Assembly (NCBI RefSeq): GCF_000422425.1
Contig: NZ_KE383829.1
Coordinates: 102,685 to 166,684, forward strand
DNA length: 64,000 nucleotides
Direction: 5' to 3'
Source of the DNA: Oceanospirillum beijerinckii DSM 7166
GTDB lineage: Bacteria > Pseudomonadota > Gammaproteobacteria > Pseudomonadales > Halomonadaceae
Positions 47,933 to 57,915 of the stretch are shown piece after piece (the first letter of the stretch is position 1; each line of letters opens with the position of its first letter). The position numbers were made by a program, and so were the translations under genes. The notes beneath the pieces were generated by a model. It was not told the DNA's origin. It saw only the letters and a list, made by a program, of their open reading frames with translations, and ran no database searches.

Positions 47933-48239
47933 TTCGCTTACAGACCTTTTATTGGGTTTGTACAAAAAACGCTCAGGCATGTTTTCTGTCTGGGCGTTTT
48001 TTTTGCCCGTAACAGGCGCTTTGAGTGCTCTGAATAGTTGTTGGTGTACAGCATCGACTATTTGTCATGCAACTAAGGCATTATTTTTACAAGGGTATAT
48101 TTCCTTGTGTTGCGGTGCCGATTTTTTTACTATTTGTGCCATTTATTTTCCGTGAAAAATGACAATGGGTTAAGTTACTTTGTTTAAGTTGCATAACCCT
48201 TTGAAGTTTAACGGGTTGGTTGATGGGAGAAACCTTACG
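47933..48239. promoter_or_regulatory. rpsI-petA intergenic region
   Basis: These 307 bp contain the rpsI terminator and presumably the petABC promoter. By eye no -35/-10 pair was clearly better than the AT-rich background. GGGTTAAGTT and GTTTAAGTTGCATAACCC (around 48168-48199) form a weak inverted repeat. No gene is seen. Confidence 0.4.
47964..48004 (+). terminator. Terminator after rpsI
   Basis: 13-bp stem 47964-47976/47990-48002 (one T-G pair) with a 13-nt loop and a run of eight T. Confidence 0.85.
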
Positions 48240-48833
48240 ATGAGTAATGACGGCGTAAACAAGGGGCGTCGCCGTTTCCTTCTCGGCGCGACATCTGCAG
48301 TTGGTGCAGTGGGCGTTGTGGGGGTAGCGGTTCCCTTTGTTGCATCCTGGAACCCTAGTGCGAAAGCACGGGCGGCAGGTGCACCGGTTAAAGCTGATAT
48401 TTCCAAGCTACAGCCGGGACAGCAAATGACAGTAGAGTGGCGTGGTAAGCCTGTATGGGTTATTTACCGTACTCCAGAAATGGTGGCCTCTCTGGAAAAA
48501 CTGAATGATCAGGTATCTGATCCTAATTCTGAAGTTCCGCAGCAGCCTGAGTACATTAAAGGCGTTGCTCGTTCTCTGAAACCAGAGTACGCGGTAATGA
48601 TCGGTATTTGTACTCACCTGGGTTGTTCGCCTACCTATCGTCCGGAAGTAGGTCCAGCTGATCTGGGTGATGACTGGCTGGGTGGTTTCTTCTGTCCTTG
48701 TCACGGTTCTCGTTTTGACCTTGCAGGCCGTGTTTATAAGAGTGTACCTGCTCCTATAAACCTGGAGATTCCTCCATACAAGTACGAGTCTGACACTACG
48801 ATTGTTATCGGTGTTGATCAGGAGGGCGCATAA
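48240..48833 (+). CDS. petA: Cytochrome bc1 Rieske iron-sulfur subunit
   Basis: Rieske protein (197 residues) that takes the first electron from ubiquinol at the Qo site and passes it to cytochrome c1. A twin-arginine signal (GRRRFLLGA, about 9-17) leads into a retained membrane helix. The 2Fe-2S ligands are in CTHLGC (124-129) and CPCHG (152-156). ATG 48240 with GGGAGA upstream is chosen; an earlier in-frame start would put 20 unconserved residues before the Tat motif. It overlaps petB by one base. Confidence 0.97.
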   Translation: MSNDGVNKGRRRFLLGATSAVGAVGVVGVAVPFVASWNPSAKARAAGAPVKADISKLQPGQQMTVEWRGKPVWVIYRTPEMVASLEKLNDQVSDPNSEVPQQPEYIKGVARSLKPEYAVMIGICTHLGCSPTYRPEVGPADLGDDWLGGFFCPCHGSRFDLAGRVYKSVPAPINLEIPPYKYESDTTIVIGVDQEGA

Positions 48834-50089
48834 TGGCTGGTAGTCGTAATAAAGGCAATCCGGGCCTGATGGGCTGGATTGATGATCGTTTCCCAGCGAC
48901 AGCGATGTGGGAAGATCACCTGAGTAAATACTATGCTCCAAAGAACTTTAACTTCTGGTACTTCTTTGGTTCTCTGGCTCTGTTAGTACTGGTTAACCAG
49001 ATTCTGACCGGTATCTGGCTGACCATGAGCTTTAACCCGAGTGCTGAGGGCGCATTTGCTTCCGTAGAGTACATCATGCGTGATGTAGAGTACGGCTGGT
49101 TACTGCGTTATATGCACTCCACGGGTGCTTCTGCGTTCTTCGTAGTTGTTTACCTGCACATGTTCCGTGGTCTGATGTACGGTTCGTACAAGGCGCCACG
49201 TGAGCTGATCTGGATCTTCGGTATGGCCATTTATCTGGCGCTGATGGCAGAAGCCTTTATGGGTTACCTGCTGCCATGGGGTCAGATGTCTTACTGGGGT
49301 GCACAGGTAATTATCTCTCTGTTTACTGCGATCCCTGTGATCGGCGCTGATCTGGCTCAGTGGGTGCGTGGTGACTTCCTGATCTCGGGTATTACCCTGA
49401 ACCGTTTCTTCGCACTGCACGTAATTGCGCTGCCAATCGTGCTGCTGGCACTGGTTGTTCTGCATATTATTGCACTGCATGAAGTGGGTTCTAACAACCC
49501 AGACGGTAACGATATCAAGAAGTACAAAGATGAGAATGGTATTCCTCTGGACGGTATTCCTTTCCATCCTTACTACACGCTGAAAGATATTGTCGGTGTT
49601 GCGGTATTCCTGTTCGTGTTCTGTGCGATTATTTTCTACGCGCCTGCGATGGGTGGTTACTTCCTTGAGCCGCCAAACTTTGAGCCTGCAAACGCACTGA
49701 AAACGCCTGCTCACATTGCGCCGGTATGGTACTTCACGCCATTCTACGCCATGTTGCGTGCGATTAACTTCTCGCTGTTTGGTTTGGATGCGAAGTTCCT
49801 GGGTGTTATCGTAATGGGTGCAGCGATTGCTATCCTGTTTGTGCTGCCTTGGCTGGACAAGAGTCCTGTACGCTCTATGCGTTACAAAGGCATGATCAGT
49901 AAGCTGTTCCTGGTTGCGTTTGCGATTAGCTTTGTGATTCTGGGTGTGCTGGGTGCTCTGCCTTCTACTCCGGGTCGTACACTTCTGGCTCAGGTGACTA
50001 CAGCGATTTACTTCCTGTACTTCATTCTGATGCCTTGGTACACCAAGTTTGAATCTACTAAACCAGTGCCAGAGAGGGTGACAGGCTAA
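48833..50089 (+). CDS. petB: Cytochrome b of the bc1 complex
   Basis: Membrane subunit (418 residues) with eight helices that holds both b hemes and the Qo and Qi sites. The family regions are clear: LRYMHSTGASAFFVVVYLHMFRG-type block near 84-106 with two histidine ligands, GYLLPWGQMSYWGAQV near 144-159, HVIALPIVLLALVVLHIIALHEVGSNNPDG-type block near 199-228, and PAHIAPVWYF near 294-303 following the PEWY-equivalent site. Here PVWY replaces the more usual PEWY. It overlaps petC by one base. Confidence 0.97.
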   Translation: MAGSRNKGNPGLMGWIDDRFPATAMWEDHLSKYYAPKNFNFWYFFGSLALLVLVNQILTGIWLTMSFNPSAEGAFASVEYIMRDVEYGWLLRYMHSTGASAFFVVVYLHMFRGLMYGSYKAPRELIWIFGMAIYLALMAEAFMGYLLPWGQMSYWGAQVIISLFTAIPVIGADLAQWVRGDFLISGITLNRFFALHVIALPIVLLALVVLHIIALHEVGSNNPDGNDIKKYKDENGIPLDGIPFHPYYTLKDIVGVAVFLFVFCAIIFYAPAMGGYFLEPPNFEPANALKTPAHIAPVWYFTPFYAMLRAINFSLFGLDAKFLGVIVMGAAIAILFVLPWLDKSPVRSMRYKGMISKLFLVAFAISFVILGVLGALPSTPGRTLLAQVTTAIYFLYFILMPWYTKFESTKPVPERVTG

Positions 50090-50850
50090 TGAAAAAGCAA
50101 CTGATTGCACTGATTTTAGCGCTGATTCCTTTTACGGCGCTGGCGGCCGGTGGCGGTAACGTTCACCTGGATAAAATGGAACCGGATCTGTATGACAAGG
50201 CGTCTCTGCAGCGTGGTGCACAACTGTTTGTGAACTACTGCATGGGTTGTCACTCTGCACAGTTCCAGCGTTTTGCACGTACTGCGGAAGACCTGGGTAT
50301 TCCTCAGGATGTGATTGAGCAGAACCTGATTTTTAGCAGCTCTCTGAAATATAACGATCAAATGCGTATCGCTATGGAGAAGGAAGATGCTGCTGTATGG
50401 TTTGGTGCTGCGCCACCGGATCTGAGTCTGGAAGCGCGCCTGCGTGGTACAGACTGGATCTATACTTACCTGCGTGGTTTCTATGTGGATGAGAGTCGTC
50501 CATGGGGTGTGAACAACACTGTATTCCCTGATGTAGGTATGCCTAACGTACTGGCTTCCCTGCAGGGTGTTCAGGAGAAGGTTTGTGATCCTAACACGCA
50601 CAATGCAGAAGTTGATCCGCTGACTGGTAAGCAAGTAGGTGATAGCTGTCTGAAGATCACTAAAGAAGGCTCTATGAGCAAGGTTGAGTTCGATCGTGCA
50701 ATGTACGACCTGACTAACTTCCTGGCTTACGTAGGTGAGCCTTCTAAGCTGCAGAGTAATGCTATGGCGCCTTGGGTGCTGGCATTTATTGTACTGTTGG
50801 GTATCCTGGCTTACCTGCTGAAGAAAGAGTACTGGCGCGATATTCACTAA
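50089..50850 (+). CDS. petC: Cytochrome c1
   Basis: Cytochrome c1 (253 residues) with a signal peptide (about 1-20), heme-binding CMGCH at 51-55, a distal methionine candidate in PDVGMPNVLASLQG near 147-160, and one C-terminal membrane anchor (about 225-243). It passes electrons from the Rieske centre to soluble or membrane cytochromes c. It is the last gene of petABC, followed by a terminator. Confidence 0.97.
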   Translation: MKKQLIALILALIPFTALAAGGGNVHLDKMEPDLYDKASLQRGAQLFVNYCMGCHSAQFQRFARTAEDLGIPQDVIEQNLIFSSSLKYNDQMRIAMEKEDAAVWFGAAPPDLSLEARLRGTDWIYTYLRGFYVDESRPWGVNNTVFPDVGMPNVLASLQGVQEKVCDPNTHNAEVDPLTGKQVGDSCLKITKEGSMSKVEFDRAMYDLTNFLAYVGEPSKLQSNAMAPWVLAFIVLLGILAYLLKKEYWRDIH

Positions 50851-50870
50851 TCGCTTCCATACTCTGGATT

Positions 50871-50907
50871 AAAGAGCGTGCAACCCTTTGTGGTTGCGCG
50901 CTTTTTT
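50871..50907 (+). terminator. Terminator after petC
   Basis: Stem 50871-50885 with 50892-50906, including GCAACC/GGTTGC, with G-U pairs and a 6-nt loop, merging into seven T. Confidence 0.85.
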
Positions 50908-50968
50908 TGCTCTTGGAGCAAAGATATGCAAATATATTGGCCTTCAAATTTTTAATAGGGGTAATAAC

Positions 50969-51601
50969 ATGGGTGTAGCAGCCAAGCGTTCCTCGATGAC
51001 TTTTTACTCCAACGGCGAAGATCATTACAGCCATCGTGTGCGTATTGTGTTGGCAGAGAAGGGTGTCGCTGTTGATATTCTGGACTGTACAGAAGGCAAT
51101 AAGCCGTCTGAACTGGCCGACATTAACCCTTATAACAGTCTGCCGACGCTGGTTGATCGTGATCTGGTGCTGTATGAATCCAATGTGATGATGGAGTACC
51201 TGGATGAGCGCTTCCCGCATCCTCCATTGCTGCCTGTTTATCCGGTGGCGCGTGCTCAGAGTCGTCTGTGGATGCATCGTATTCAGCGTGAGTGGTGTAC
51301 TCATGTGGATATTATTACAGCAGCAAAAGATGAGGTCTTGGTAGAAGAGGCCCGTAAGAACCTGCGTGAAAGTCTGGTAGGTATCAGTCCAATCTTTGAA
51401 GAGATGCCTTACTTCATGAACGAAGAGTTTACTCTGGTGGATTGTTGTATTGCGCCGATCCTGTGGCGTTTACCAGCGTTGGGTGTTGAGTTGCCTGAAG
51501 GGCAGGTTGAACCTCTGCTGACTTATATGGAAGATCGTTTGTTTGATCGTGAAGCTTTCCAGGCAAGCCTGTCTGAAGCTGAGCGTGAAATGCGCTTATA
51601 A
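50969..51601 (+). CDS. sspA: Stringent starvation protein A
   Basis: GST-fold protein (210 residues) that binds RNA polymerase and alters transcription in stationary phase and stress. The thioredoxin-like part (about 10-90) reads [23 protein letters not shown], with the SspA-type loss of the GST catalytic residue, and [18 protein letters not shown] follows. The GST-C part covers about 95-205. ATG 50969 has AGGGG upstream; earlier in-frame codons would overlap the petC terminator. Confidence 0.95.
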   Translation: MGVAAKRSSMTFYSNGEDHYSHRVRIVLAEKGVAVDILDCTEGNKPSELADINPYNSLPTLVDRDLVLYESNVMMEYLDERFPHPPLLPVYPVARAQSRLWMHRIQREWCTHVDIITAAKDEVLVEEARKNLRESLVGISPIFEEMPYFMNEEFTLVDCCIAPILWRLPALGVELPEGQVEPLLTYMEDRLFDREAFQASLSEAEREMRL

Positions 51602-51612
51602 TTGGAATTGTT

Positions 51613-52032
51613 ATGTCATCAAGTCGTCCTTATCTGATTCGTGCGTTGTATGAGTGGCTGGCCGATAACGACCTGACGCCTCATATCGCCGTGGATGCGA
51701 CTATTGAAGAGGTGATGGTGCCTACTCAGCATGTGCATGACGGTCAGATTGTATTAAACATCGCTATGTCTGCGGTACGGGAGTTGGATATCTCCAACGA
51801 GGCGATTACCTTCTCTGCTCGTTTTGGTGGTGTGCCTCAGCATGTTTATGTACCTATTATGGCGGTTATGGCTATTTATGCCCGTGAGAATGCTCAGGGT
51901 ATGGCTTTTGGCCAAGAGCCTGAGGTCCCTGATCCTGATCCGGAGCCAAATGGCCCATCCGATGGTGATAGGGTATTAACATCTGTGCCTGACAGTAAAC
52001 CTAAGAGACCTGCATTAAAGGTTGTGAAGTAG
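51613..52032 (+). CDS. sspB: ClpXP specificity factor SspB
   Basis: Adaptor (139 residues) that brings ssrA-tagged proteins to ClpXP. The SMN-like dimer domain occupies about 1-110. A flexible proline- and aspartate-rich linker leads to the ClpX-binding tail PALKVVK at the very C-terminus. It begins 11 bp after sspA, the standard operon. Confidence 0.95.
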   Translation: MSSSRPYLIRALYEWLADNDLTPHIAVDATIEEVMVPTQHVHDGQIVLNIAMSAVRELDISNEAITFSARFGGVPQHVYVPIMAVMAIYARENAQGMAFGQEPEVPDPDPEPNGPSDGDRVLTSVPDSKPKRPALKVVK

Positions 52033-52067
52033 GCTTGAGGGTTTCGGTACTCAATATGGGTATAAAG

Positions 52068-52095
52068 AAAGGCGCTTGTTTAAGCGCCTTTTTTG
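52068..52095 (+). terminator. Terminator after sspB
   Basis: AAAGGCGCTT 52068-52077 pairs with AAGCGCCTTT 52082-52091 (4-nt loop), followed by T. Confidence 0.9.
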
Positions 52096-52159
52096 ATTTT
52101 TCTCTTTCCGGATCTGTGATCCTGTTTTTAGGTGGGATTTGTAGGTCGCTCAGACAAGC

Positions 52160-53145
<986 letters not shown>

Positions 53146-53176
53146 GGCTTATCTCTGTTAATTGATTTAAGTCGTA

Positions 53177-55072
53177 CTAGCTGCTGGGTGTGCTGAGGTG
53201 ATGGCGTAGTACGGGTTGGCCCTCAATAAAGGTGGCCCACTGCAATTGGCGCTCAATGCTGCGATCTTCGCGCAGGGACAGCGCGCCTGTCGCGCCATAG
53301 ACTTTGCTGCCAGGGATTGCTTCCAATAGTAATAGGCGACCGGCCAGCTGTAGTGCATCAACACCCATGGCGTACAAGCGGCCGTAACGCTCGGTATCAA
53401 TTGGCCAGGAGTTGTCGATGGTGAATTTCAGACCTGAACTCTCTTCTAAAAACCAAGGGATATCACAGAAATTAATGCCGTTTAGATCAATATCACGGGT
53501 TTGGTTTGTCTTGCCGTTGTACAGGTGTGACGTGGCGTAAACCGGTAGATCGCTGGCGTAATAAAAGGCTAATGCGGGTTTGACCTGGCGGGCAATCGCA
53601 GGTGTGGCTGCCATGAAAAGCATATCCACGTCTTTGCGGCGACGAGGTTCAAACTCCAGATTGGTGCCTAATATTGTACGCATACGTTTTAAGCGTGCTT
53701 CGCTCTTGTCCACCTCAAGCATCTCTTTGATGCTGATGGCCAGATTACTTTCGCTGCTATAGCGGGTGCCGCCTACGACTTTGCCGCCTTGTTGTTGCCA
53801 TTGTTTGTCAAAGGCGCTGAGCGCCCGGCTGCCCCAGTCGCTGTTTGCTGTCAAGGTTAGTGCGGATTTGTGGCCATCCTGCCAGGAGATTTTGGCGGCT
53901 TGATTGGCTTCATCTTCCGGGGAGATTGCAAACTGGAATAACTGCTTATTGTTATTCTGGTTTTGGGTGCCGTAATTTAATGCCAGGGTTGGCAAGGGTA
54001 GTCGGCTTCTTTGTTGCAAGGCACTGACTTTGTCTTTGGTTAGTGGGCCTACAACGACTTCGGCACCAGCGGCTTTCGCCTTACGATACATCTCATCCAG
54101 GCTCATGGTGTTGCTATCATAGAAGCTAAGTTGAGAGGTTTTGGCTCCCTGGGCTTTGGCGTCCAGGCTGGCAGCCATCAGGCCTTCCCGAATGGCAAGT
54201 CCTGCACGGGAAAGGTTGCCTGATTGAGGGAGAAAAACGGCGATATGTTGTACGGGGTTGCGGCTGATTTCATCCAGGAGTGCCATATCTTTAGGAAGAC
54301 TCAGGGCTGCAGGGTGATCATACCATTCGCTCTGCCAGCGGCTGAGCTCAAGGGCAAATTGATCCAGGTTGGCGGCCGCTTCTTTACGCATTCTGGCCAG
54401 ATCAAGCCAGCCACGCATCTCAAAATTGGTTTCATCGGCCAGTAGAAGGCGCAGGTCATCCAGGCTGATATTGAGTATATTCTGCCAAAGGCCTTCATAA
54501 GCTTGTTGTTGGTTTTTACCGATCTGCTGTTGAGATAAAGTGAGGTATTCTCTGGCGCTCAGTTCGTAGTTACCTTGCATGCTGTAGGCCTGAGCGCGGT
54601 ACTGGGTCAAAATCAGTTGTTCTGTCGGACTGAGGCGATCGTATATGAATATGCCTGTGTTATTCAGCGTTAGCAGTGCTTGCCAACTTTCACCTGCTTC
54701 CAGGCTGAGTCGAGAGGATAGAAAGACAAAGCGCTTTTGAAGTTCAAGAGGCAGTCGGTCGGCCTGAATTTTGTTCAGCAGGCGTAAAGCTGCTTCTGAC
54801 TTGCTTTCCTGTGCTAAAATCTCTGCAGCTTTAAAGCGGTAGATTTGAGCTTGTTCGAAGTGGCTGTTTTCTGCAAGAGCGAGAAGCTCATCTGCGCTAA
54901 TCGAGCGTGTAGAGCTTTGCTGGTGCGGCAGCTCTCCTGTCGTTTGCCTGGGAGCTGTTGTGCCGCATGCACTGAGCATGGCAACCAATGAACCTGTTAA
55001 TAGCAGACGGGTGTGCGGTTTCAAGCGGCGAGCGAGCAGGTTAAGCGGCAGGATATGTCCAGGCATAGTCAA
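53177..55072 (-). CDS. lpoA: Penicillin-binding protein activator LpoA
   Basis: Outer-membrane lipoprotein (631 residues) that reaches through the periplasm to activate the transpeptidase of PBP1A. A lipobox LSAC places the lipidated cysteine at C36. The N-terminal half (about 50-270) is helical and TPR-like. The C-terminal half (about 285-625) is a periplasmic-binding-protein fold with HIAVFLPQSGNLSRAGLAIREG near 284-305. It is divergent to rsmI, 46 bp apart, as in E. coli. Confidence 0.94.
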   Translation of the reverse strand: MTMPGHILPLNLLARRLKPHTRLLLTGSLVAMLSACGTTAPRQTTGELPHQQSSTRSISADELLALAENSHFEQAQIYRFKAAEILAQESKSEAALRLLNKIQADRLPLELQKRFVFLSSRLSLEAGESWQALLTLNNTGIFIYDRLSPTEQLILTQYRAQAYSMQGNYELSAREYLTLSQQQIGKNQQQAYEGLWQNILNISLDDLRLLLADETNFEMRGWLDLARMRKEAAANLDQFALELSRWQSEWYDHPAALSLPKDMALLDEISRNPVQHIAVFLPQSGNLSRAGLAIREGLMAASLDAKAQGAKTSQLSFYDSNTMSLDEMYRKAKAAGAEVVVGPLTKDKVSALQQRSRLPLPTLALNYGTQNQNNNKQLFQFAISPEDEANQAAKISWQDGHKSALTLTANSDWGSRALSAFDKQWQQQGGKVVGGTRYSSESNLAISIKEMLEVDKSEARLKRMRTILGTNLEFEPRRRKDVDMLFMAATPAIARQVKPALAFYYASDLPVYATSHLYNGKTNQTRDIDLNGINFCDIPWFLEESSGLKFTIDNSWPIDTERYGRLYAMGVDALQLAGRLLLLEAIPGSKVYGATGALSLREDRSIERQLQWATFIEGQPVLRHHLSTPSS

Positions 55073-55118
55073 ACTCTTTTTGATTAACGTTTCAAACTAA
55101 ATAACACAGGTTTATAGA

Positions 55119-55967
55119 ATGTCCGAGGCTGTATTGTACGTGGTTGCCACGCCGATTGGTAATCTTGCTGATATTTCCGAGCGTGCTCTGAAAGTTCTGC
55201 GTTCTGTGGATCTGGTGGCGGCTGAGGATACCCGCCATACAAAACAGCTGTTGATGCATTTTGTCATTAATAAGCCTTTGTTTTCCGTGCATGACCATAA
55301 CGAGCATCAACGGGTGGAAAAAGTGTTGGCTGAGTTATCGGCGGGTAAGTCCATTGCATTAGTGTCCGACGCAGGTACACCGCTGATCTCAGATCCTGGT
55401 TTTGTTGTGGTGCAAGCAGTGCGTAAGGCTGGTTTTCCTGTTGTTCCTGTGCCTGGTGCCTGTGCCATGGTGGCTGCTTTGTCAGCAGCAGGCTTGCCTA
55501 CGGATCGTTTCTGTTTTGAGGGGTTTTTACCGGCGAAAAGCAGTGGGCGTAAAAAACAGCTGAAAGCGTTAGAGCGGGAAAGCCGTACTCTGGTGTTTTA
55601 TGAGTCTCCTCACCGTGTGCTGGATAGCCTGAAAGATATGGCTGAAGTACTGGGTGGTGCACGTGAGATCACTCTGGCCCGTGAGCTGACTAAAACCTTT
55701 GAAACTTTTTTATCCGGCTCACTGGAAGAGGTGATTACTATGGTTGAGCAGGATGCTAATCAGCGCAAGGGGGAGTTTGTACTGGTGTTGGCCGGTGCTA
55801 AAGTGGAATCTGATGACGAAGAGCAAGCTATCGCTGCAGAGCATGTGCTTAACGTGTTGTTGGAAGAGTTGCCGGTAAAACAGGCGGCGGCACTGACAGC
55901 AAAGATTACGGGGTTAAAGAAAAATGCGCTGTATCAGCAGGCGCTTGCCCTTCAGGTGCAAAAGTAG
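55119..55967 (+). CDS. rsmI: 16S rRNA 2'-O-ribose C1402 methyltransferase RsmI
   Basis: SAM-dependent enzyme (282 residues) that with RsmH completes m4Cm1402 in the ribosomal P site. The tetrapyrrole-methylase fold begins [19 protein letters not shown] near 6-24 and includes [11 protein letters not shown] near 35-45 and [16 protein letters not shown] near 80-95. Its partner gene rsmH is 0.5 kb downstream, with rnpB between them. Confidence 0.97.
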   Translation: MSEAVLYVVATPIGNLADISERALKVLRSVDLVAAEDTRHTKQLLMHFVINKPLFSVHDHNEHQRVEKVLAELSAGKSIALVSDAGTPLISDPGFVVVQAVRKAGFPVVPVPGACAMVAALSAAGLPTDRFCFEGFLPAKSSGRKKQLKALERESRTLVFYESPHRVLDSLKDMAEVLGGAREITLARELTKTFETFLSGSLEEVITMVEQDANQRKGEFVLVLAGAKVESDDEEQAIAAEHVLNVLLEELPVKQAAALTAKITGLKKNALYQQALALQVQK

Positions 55968-56023
55968 ATTTGTTATGCCTTTGCTATTGTAAAAGCATGG
56001 TTGCAAAACAAGACAAAAATTAG

Positions 56024-56052
56024 TTGTCTGAATACCCTTATCCTTATATCCT
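56024..56052 (+). promoter_or_regulatory. rnpB promoter
   Basis: -35 TTGTCT 56024-56029, 17-bp spacer, -10 TATCCT 56047-56052; about nine bases before the expected 5' end of RNase P RNA. Confidence 0.65.
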
Positions 56053-56061
56053 AGCCCGCTT

Positions 56062-56419
<358 letters not shown>

Positions 56420-56439
56420 TCATTTTTGCTTATCTCAGT

Positions 56440-56462
56440 CACACGGCCTTCAGGGCTGTGTG
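56440..56462 (+). repeat. Hairpin between rnpB and rsmH
   Basis: CACACGGCC 56440-56448 pairs with GGCTGTGTG 56454-56462 (9 bp, one G-U). There is no T-tract. It may limit rnpB read-through or aid 3'-end processing. Confidence 0.5.
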
Positions 56463-56508
56463 GCTGGGTTAGGTCCGGCTTTAAACCCAACTCAGATCAG
56501 AACTCATC

Positions 56509-57444
56509 ATGACAGAAGCTTTTCAGCACCTGACCGTATTATTGAACGAGGCCGTTGAGGCTTTGGTTCAGTCTCCGTCTGGCTTATACGTTGACGGCAC
56601 TTTTGGTCGGGGCGGCCACTCCCGCGCCATTCTTGAACAGCTGGATGCTGATGGTCGTCTGTATGGTGTAGATAAAGACCCTCTGGCATTGGCGGAAGCC
56701 CGTCTTCTGGAACAGAATGAAAGTCGCTTTAAGATCTTTCAGGGCTCTTTTGCCGATATGGAAGTCTACAGTGAGTCCGAAGGTGTTGCCGGTCAGCTGG
56801 ACGGTATTCTGCTGGATCTGGGTGTATCATCCCCTCAGTTGGATGACGCTGAACGTGGCTTTAGCTTTATGAATGATGGTCCGCTGGATATGCGTATGAA
56901 CCCGGATGCCGGTGAGTCAGCAGCAGACTGGGTTAACAGTGCCAGTGAAAGTGAGATCATTCGTGTGCTGAAAGATTACGGTGAAGAGCGTTTTGCCCGC
57001 CGTATGGCCCGAGCTATTATCGCAGAGCGTCAACAGGAGCCGATTACCCGCACCGGTCGTTTGGCTCATATCATCAAAGAAGCTAATCCAGCATGGGAGA
57101 AAGGTAAGCATCCGGCGACCCGCGCTTTCCAAGGTATTCGTATTCATATCAATCGTGAACTGGAAGACCTTGAAATTGCACTGAATAAAGCGCTGGATCT
57201 GCTAAAGCCTGGTGGCCGCTTAGTGATAATCAGCTTCCACTCCCTGGAAGATCGTATCGTTAAACGCTTTATGCGTGATATGGCCAAGGGGGATACCCAT
57301 TTGCCACCTGGCGTGCCTTTTACTCAGGATCAGTTGAATATCCGTCTCAAACTGGTGGGTAAAGCGATTAAGCCTTCCAGGCAGGAAGTGGATGCTAATC
57401 CACGTTCACGCAGTGCGGTTATGCGTGTGGCGGAAAAAGTTTAA
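56509..57444 (+). CDS. rsmH: 16S rRNA N4-C1402 methyltransferase RsmH
   Basis: SAM enzyme (311 residues) that methylates N4 of C1402 of 16S rRNA; first gene of the dcw cluster here. It has [13 protein letters not shown] near 7-19, [16 protein letters not shown] near 27-42 and [21 protein letters not shown] near 103-123. The usual gene before it, mraZ, is missing: only 89 bp separate RNase P RNA from its ATG. Confidence 0.97.
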   Translation: MTEAFQHLTVLLNEAVEALVQSPSGLYVDGTFGRGGHSRAILEQLDADGRLYGVDKDPLALAEARLLEQNESRFKIFQGSFADMEVYSESEGVAGQLDGILLDLGVSSPQLDDAERGFSFMNDGPLDMRMNPDAGESAADWVNSASESEIIRVLKDYGEERFARRMARAIIAERQQEPITRTGRLAHIIKEANPAWEKGKHPATRAFQGIRIHINRELEDLEIALNKALDLLKPGGRLVIISFHSLEDRIVKRFMRDMAKGDTHLPPGVPFTQDQLNIRLKLVGKAIKPSRQEVDANPRSRSAVMRVAEKV

Positions 57445-57474
57445 TATCGCAGGTGGTTAGGTCAGAGCTTGCAG

Positions 57475-57516
57475 GTTATACCAATATCTGTGTAGGTTCT
57501 GATCAATGGGTATAAC
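57475..57516. repeat. Inverted repeat before ftsL
   Basis: GTTATACC 57475-57482 and GGTATAAC 57509-57516 (perfect 8-bp arms, 26-nt spacer) lie in the 96-bp rsmH-ftsL gap. Confidence 0.4.
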
Positions 57517-57540
57517 AGACAGGTAAACACAGAGCGCAGT

Positions 57541-57915
57541 ATGAGCCAAGAGGGACATTCTAAGGGGGCAACCCGCCGTCATGTGGAGCCTAAACCTTCT
57601 TTGGTGGCAAAAGCAAAAAGTGAGCTTTTGCATCTGCTGCCCAGGCATATTCCCCGTTCCGGCTGGTTATTTCTTTTTTTAACAGTGGTGACATTGTTAT
57701 CTTCACTCTGGGTTGTTTTTGCTGCCTATGAGAACCGTTTAGCCTATGCTGAGTTGCGCGCCCTTGAGCAGCAGCAGACCGAATATGAAGTTGAGTGGGG
57801 GCAGCTGCTGCTGGAGCGCAGTACCCTGGCTTCACCTAACCGTATTGAACAGTTGGCTCGTGAGTCCCTTCAAATGCAGGCTGTCACCCCTGAACAGATG
57901 CAGGTCCTGCGATGA
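57541..57915 (+). CDS. ftsL: Cell division protein FtsL
   Basis: Bitopic protein (124 residues) of the FtsQLB complex. It has a cytoplasmic N-terminus of about 38 residues, one helix (about 40-60) and a periplasmic leucine-zipper-like coil (about 65-105) ending in the QLARESLQMQ type motif. The sequence is poorly conserved, so position between rsmH and ftsI supports the call. It overlaps ftsI by four bases. Confidence 0.93.
   Translation: MSQEGHSKGATRRHVEPKPSLVAKAKSELLHLLPRHIPRSGWLFLFLTVVTLLSSLWVVFAAYENRLAYAELRALEQQQTEYEVEWGQLLLERSTLASPNRIEQLARESLQMQAVTPEQMQVLR

Noticed and set aside
49100-50110. Long open frame (336 codons) on the strand opposite to petB
   Set aside because: It mirrors a strongly conserved cytochrome b gene, has an Arg/His/Gln-rich composition and no recognisable domain.
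50116-50847. Long open frame opposite to petC
   Set aside because: Codon-complement shadow of cytochrome c1, with no motif or ribosome binding site.
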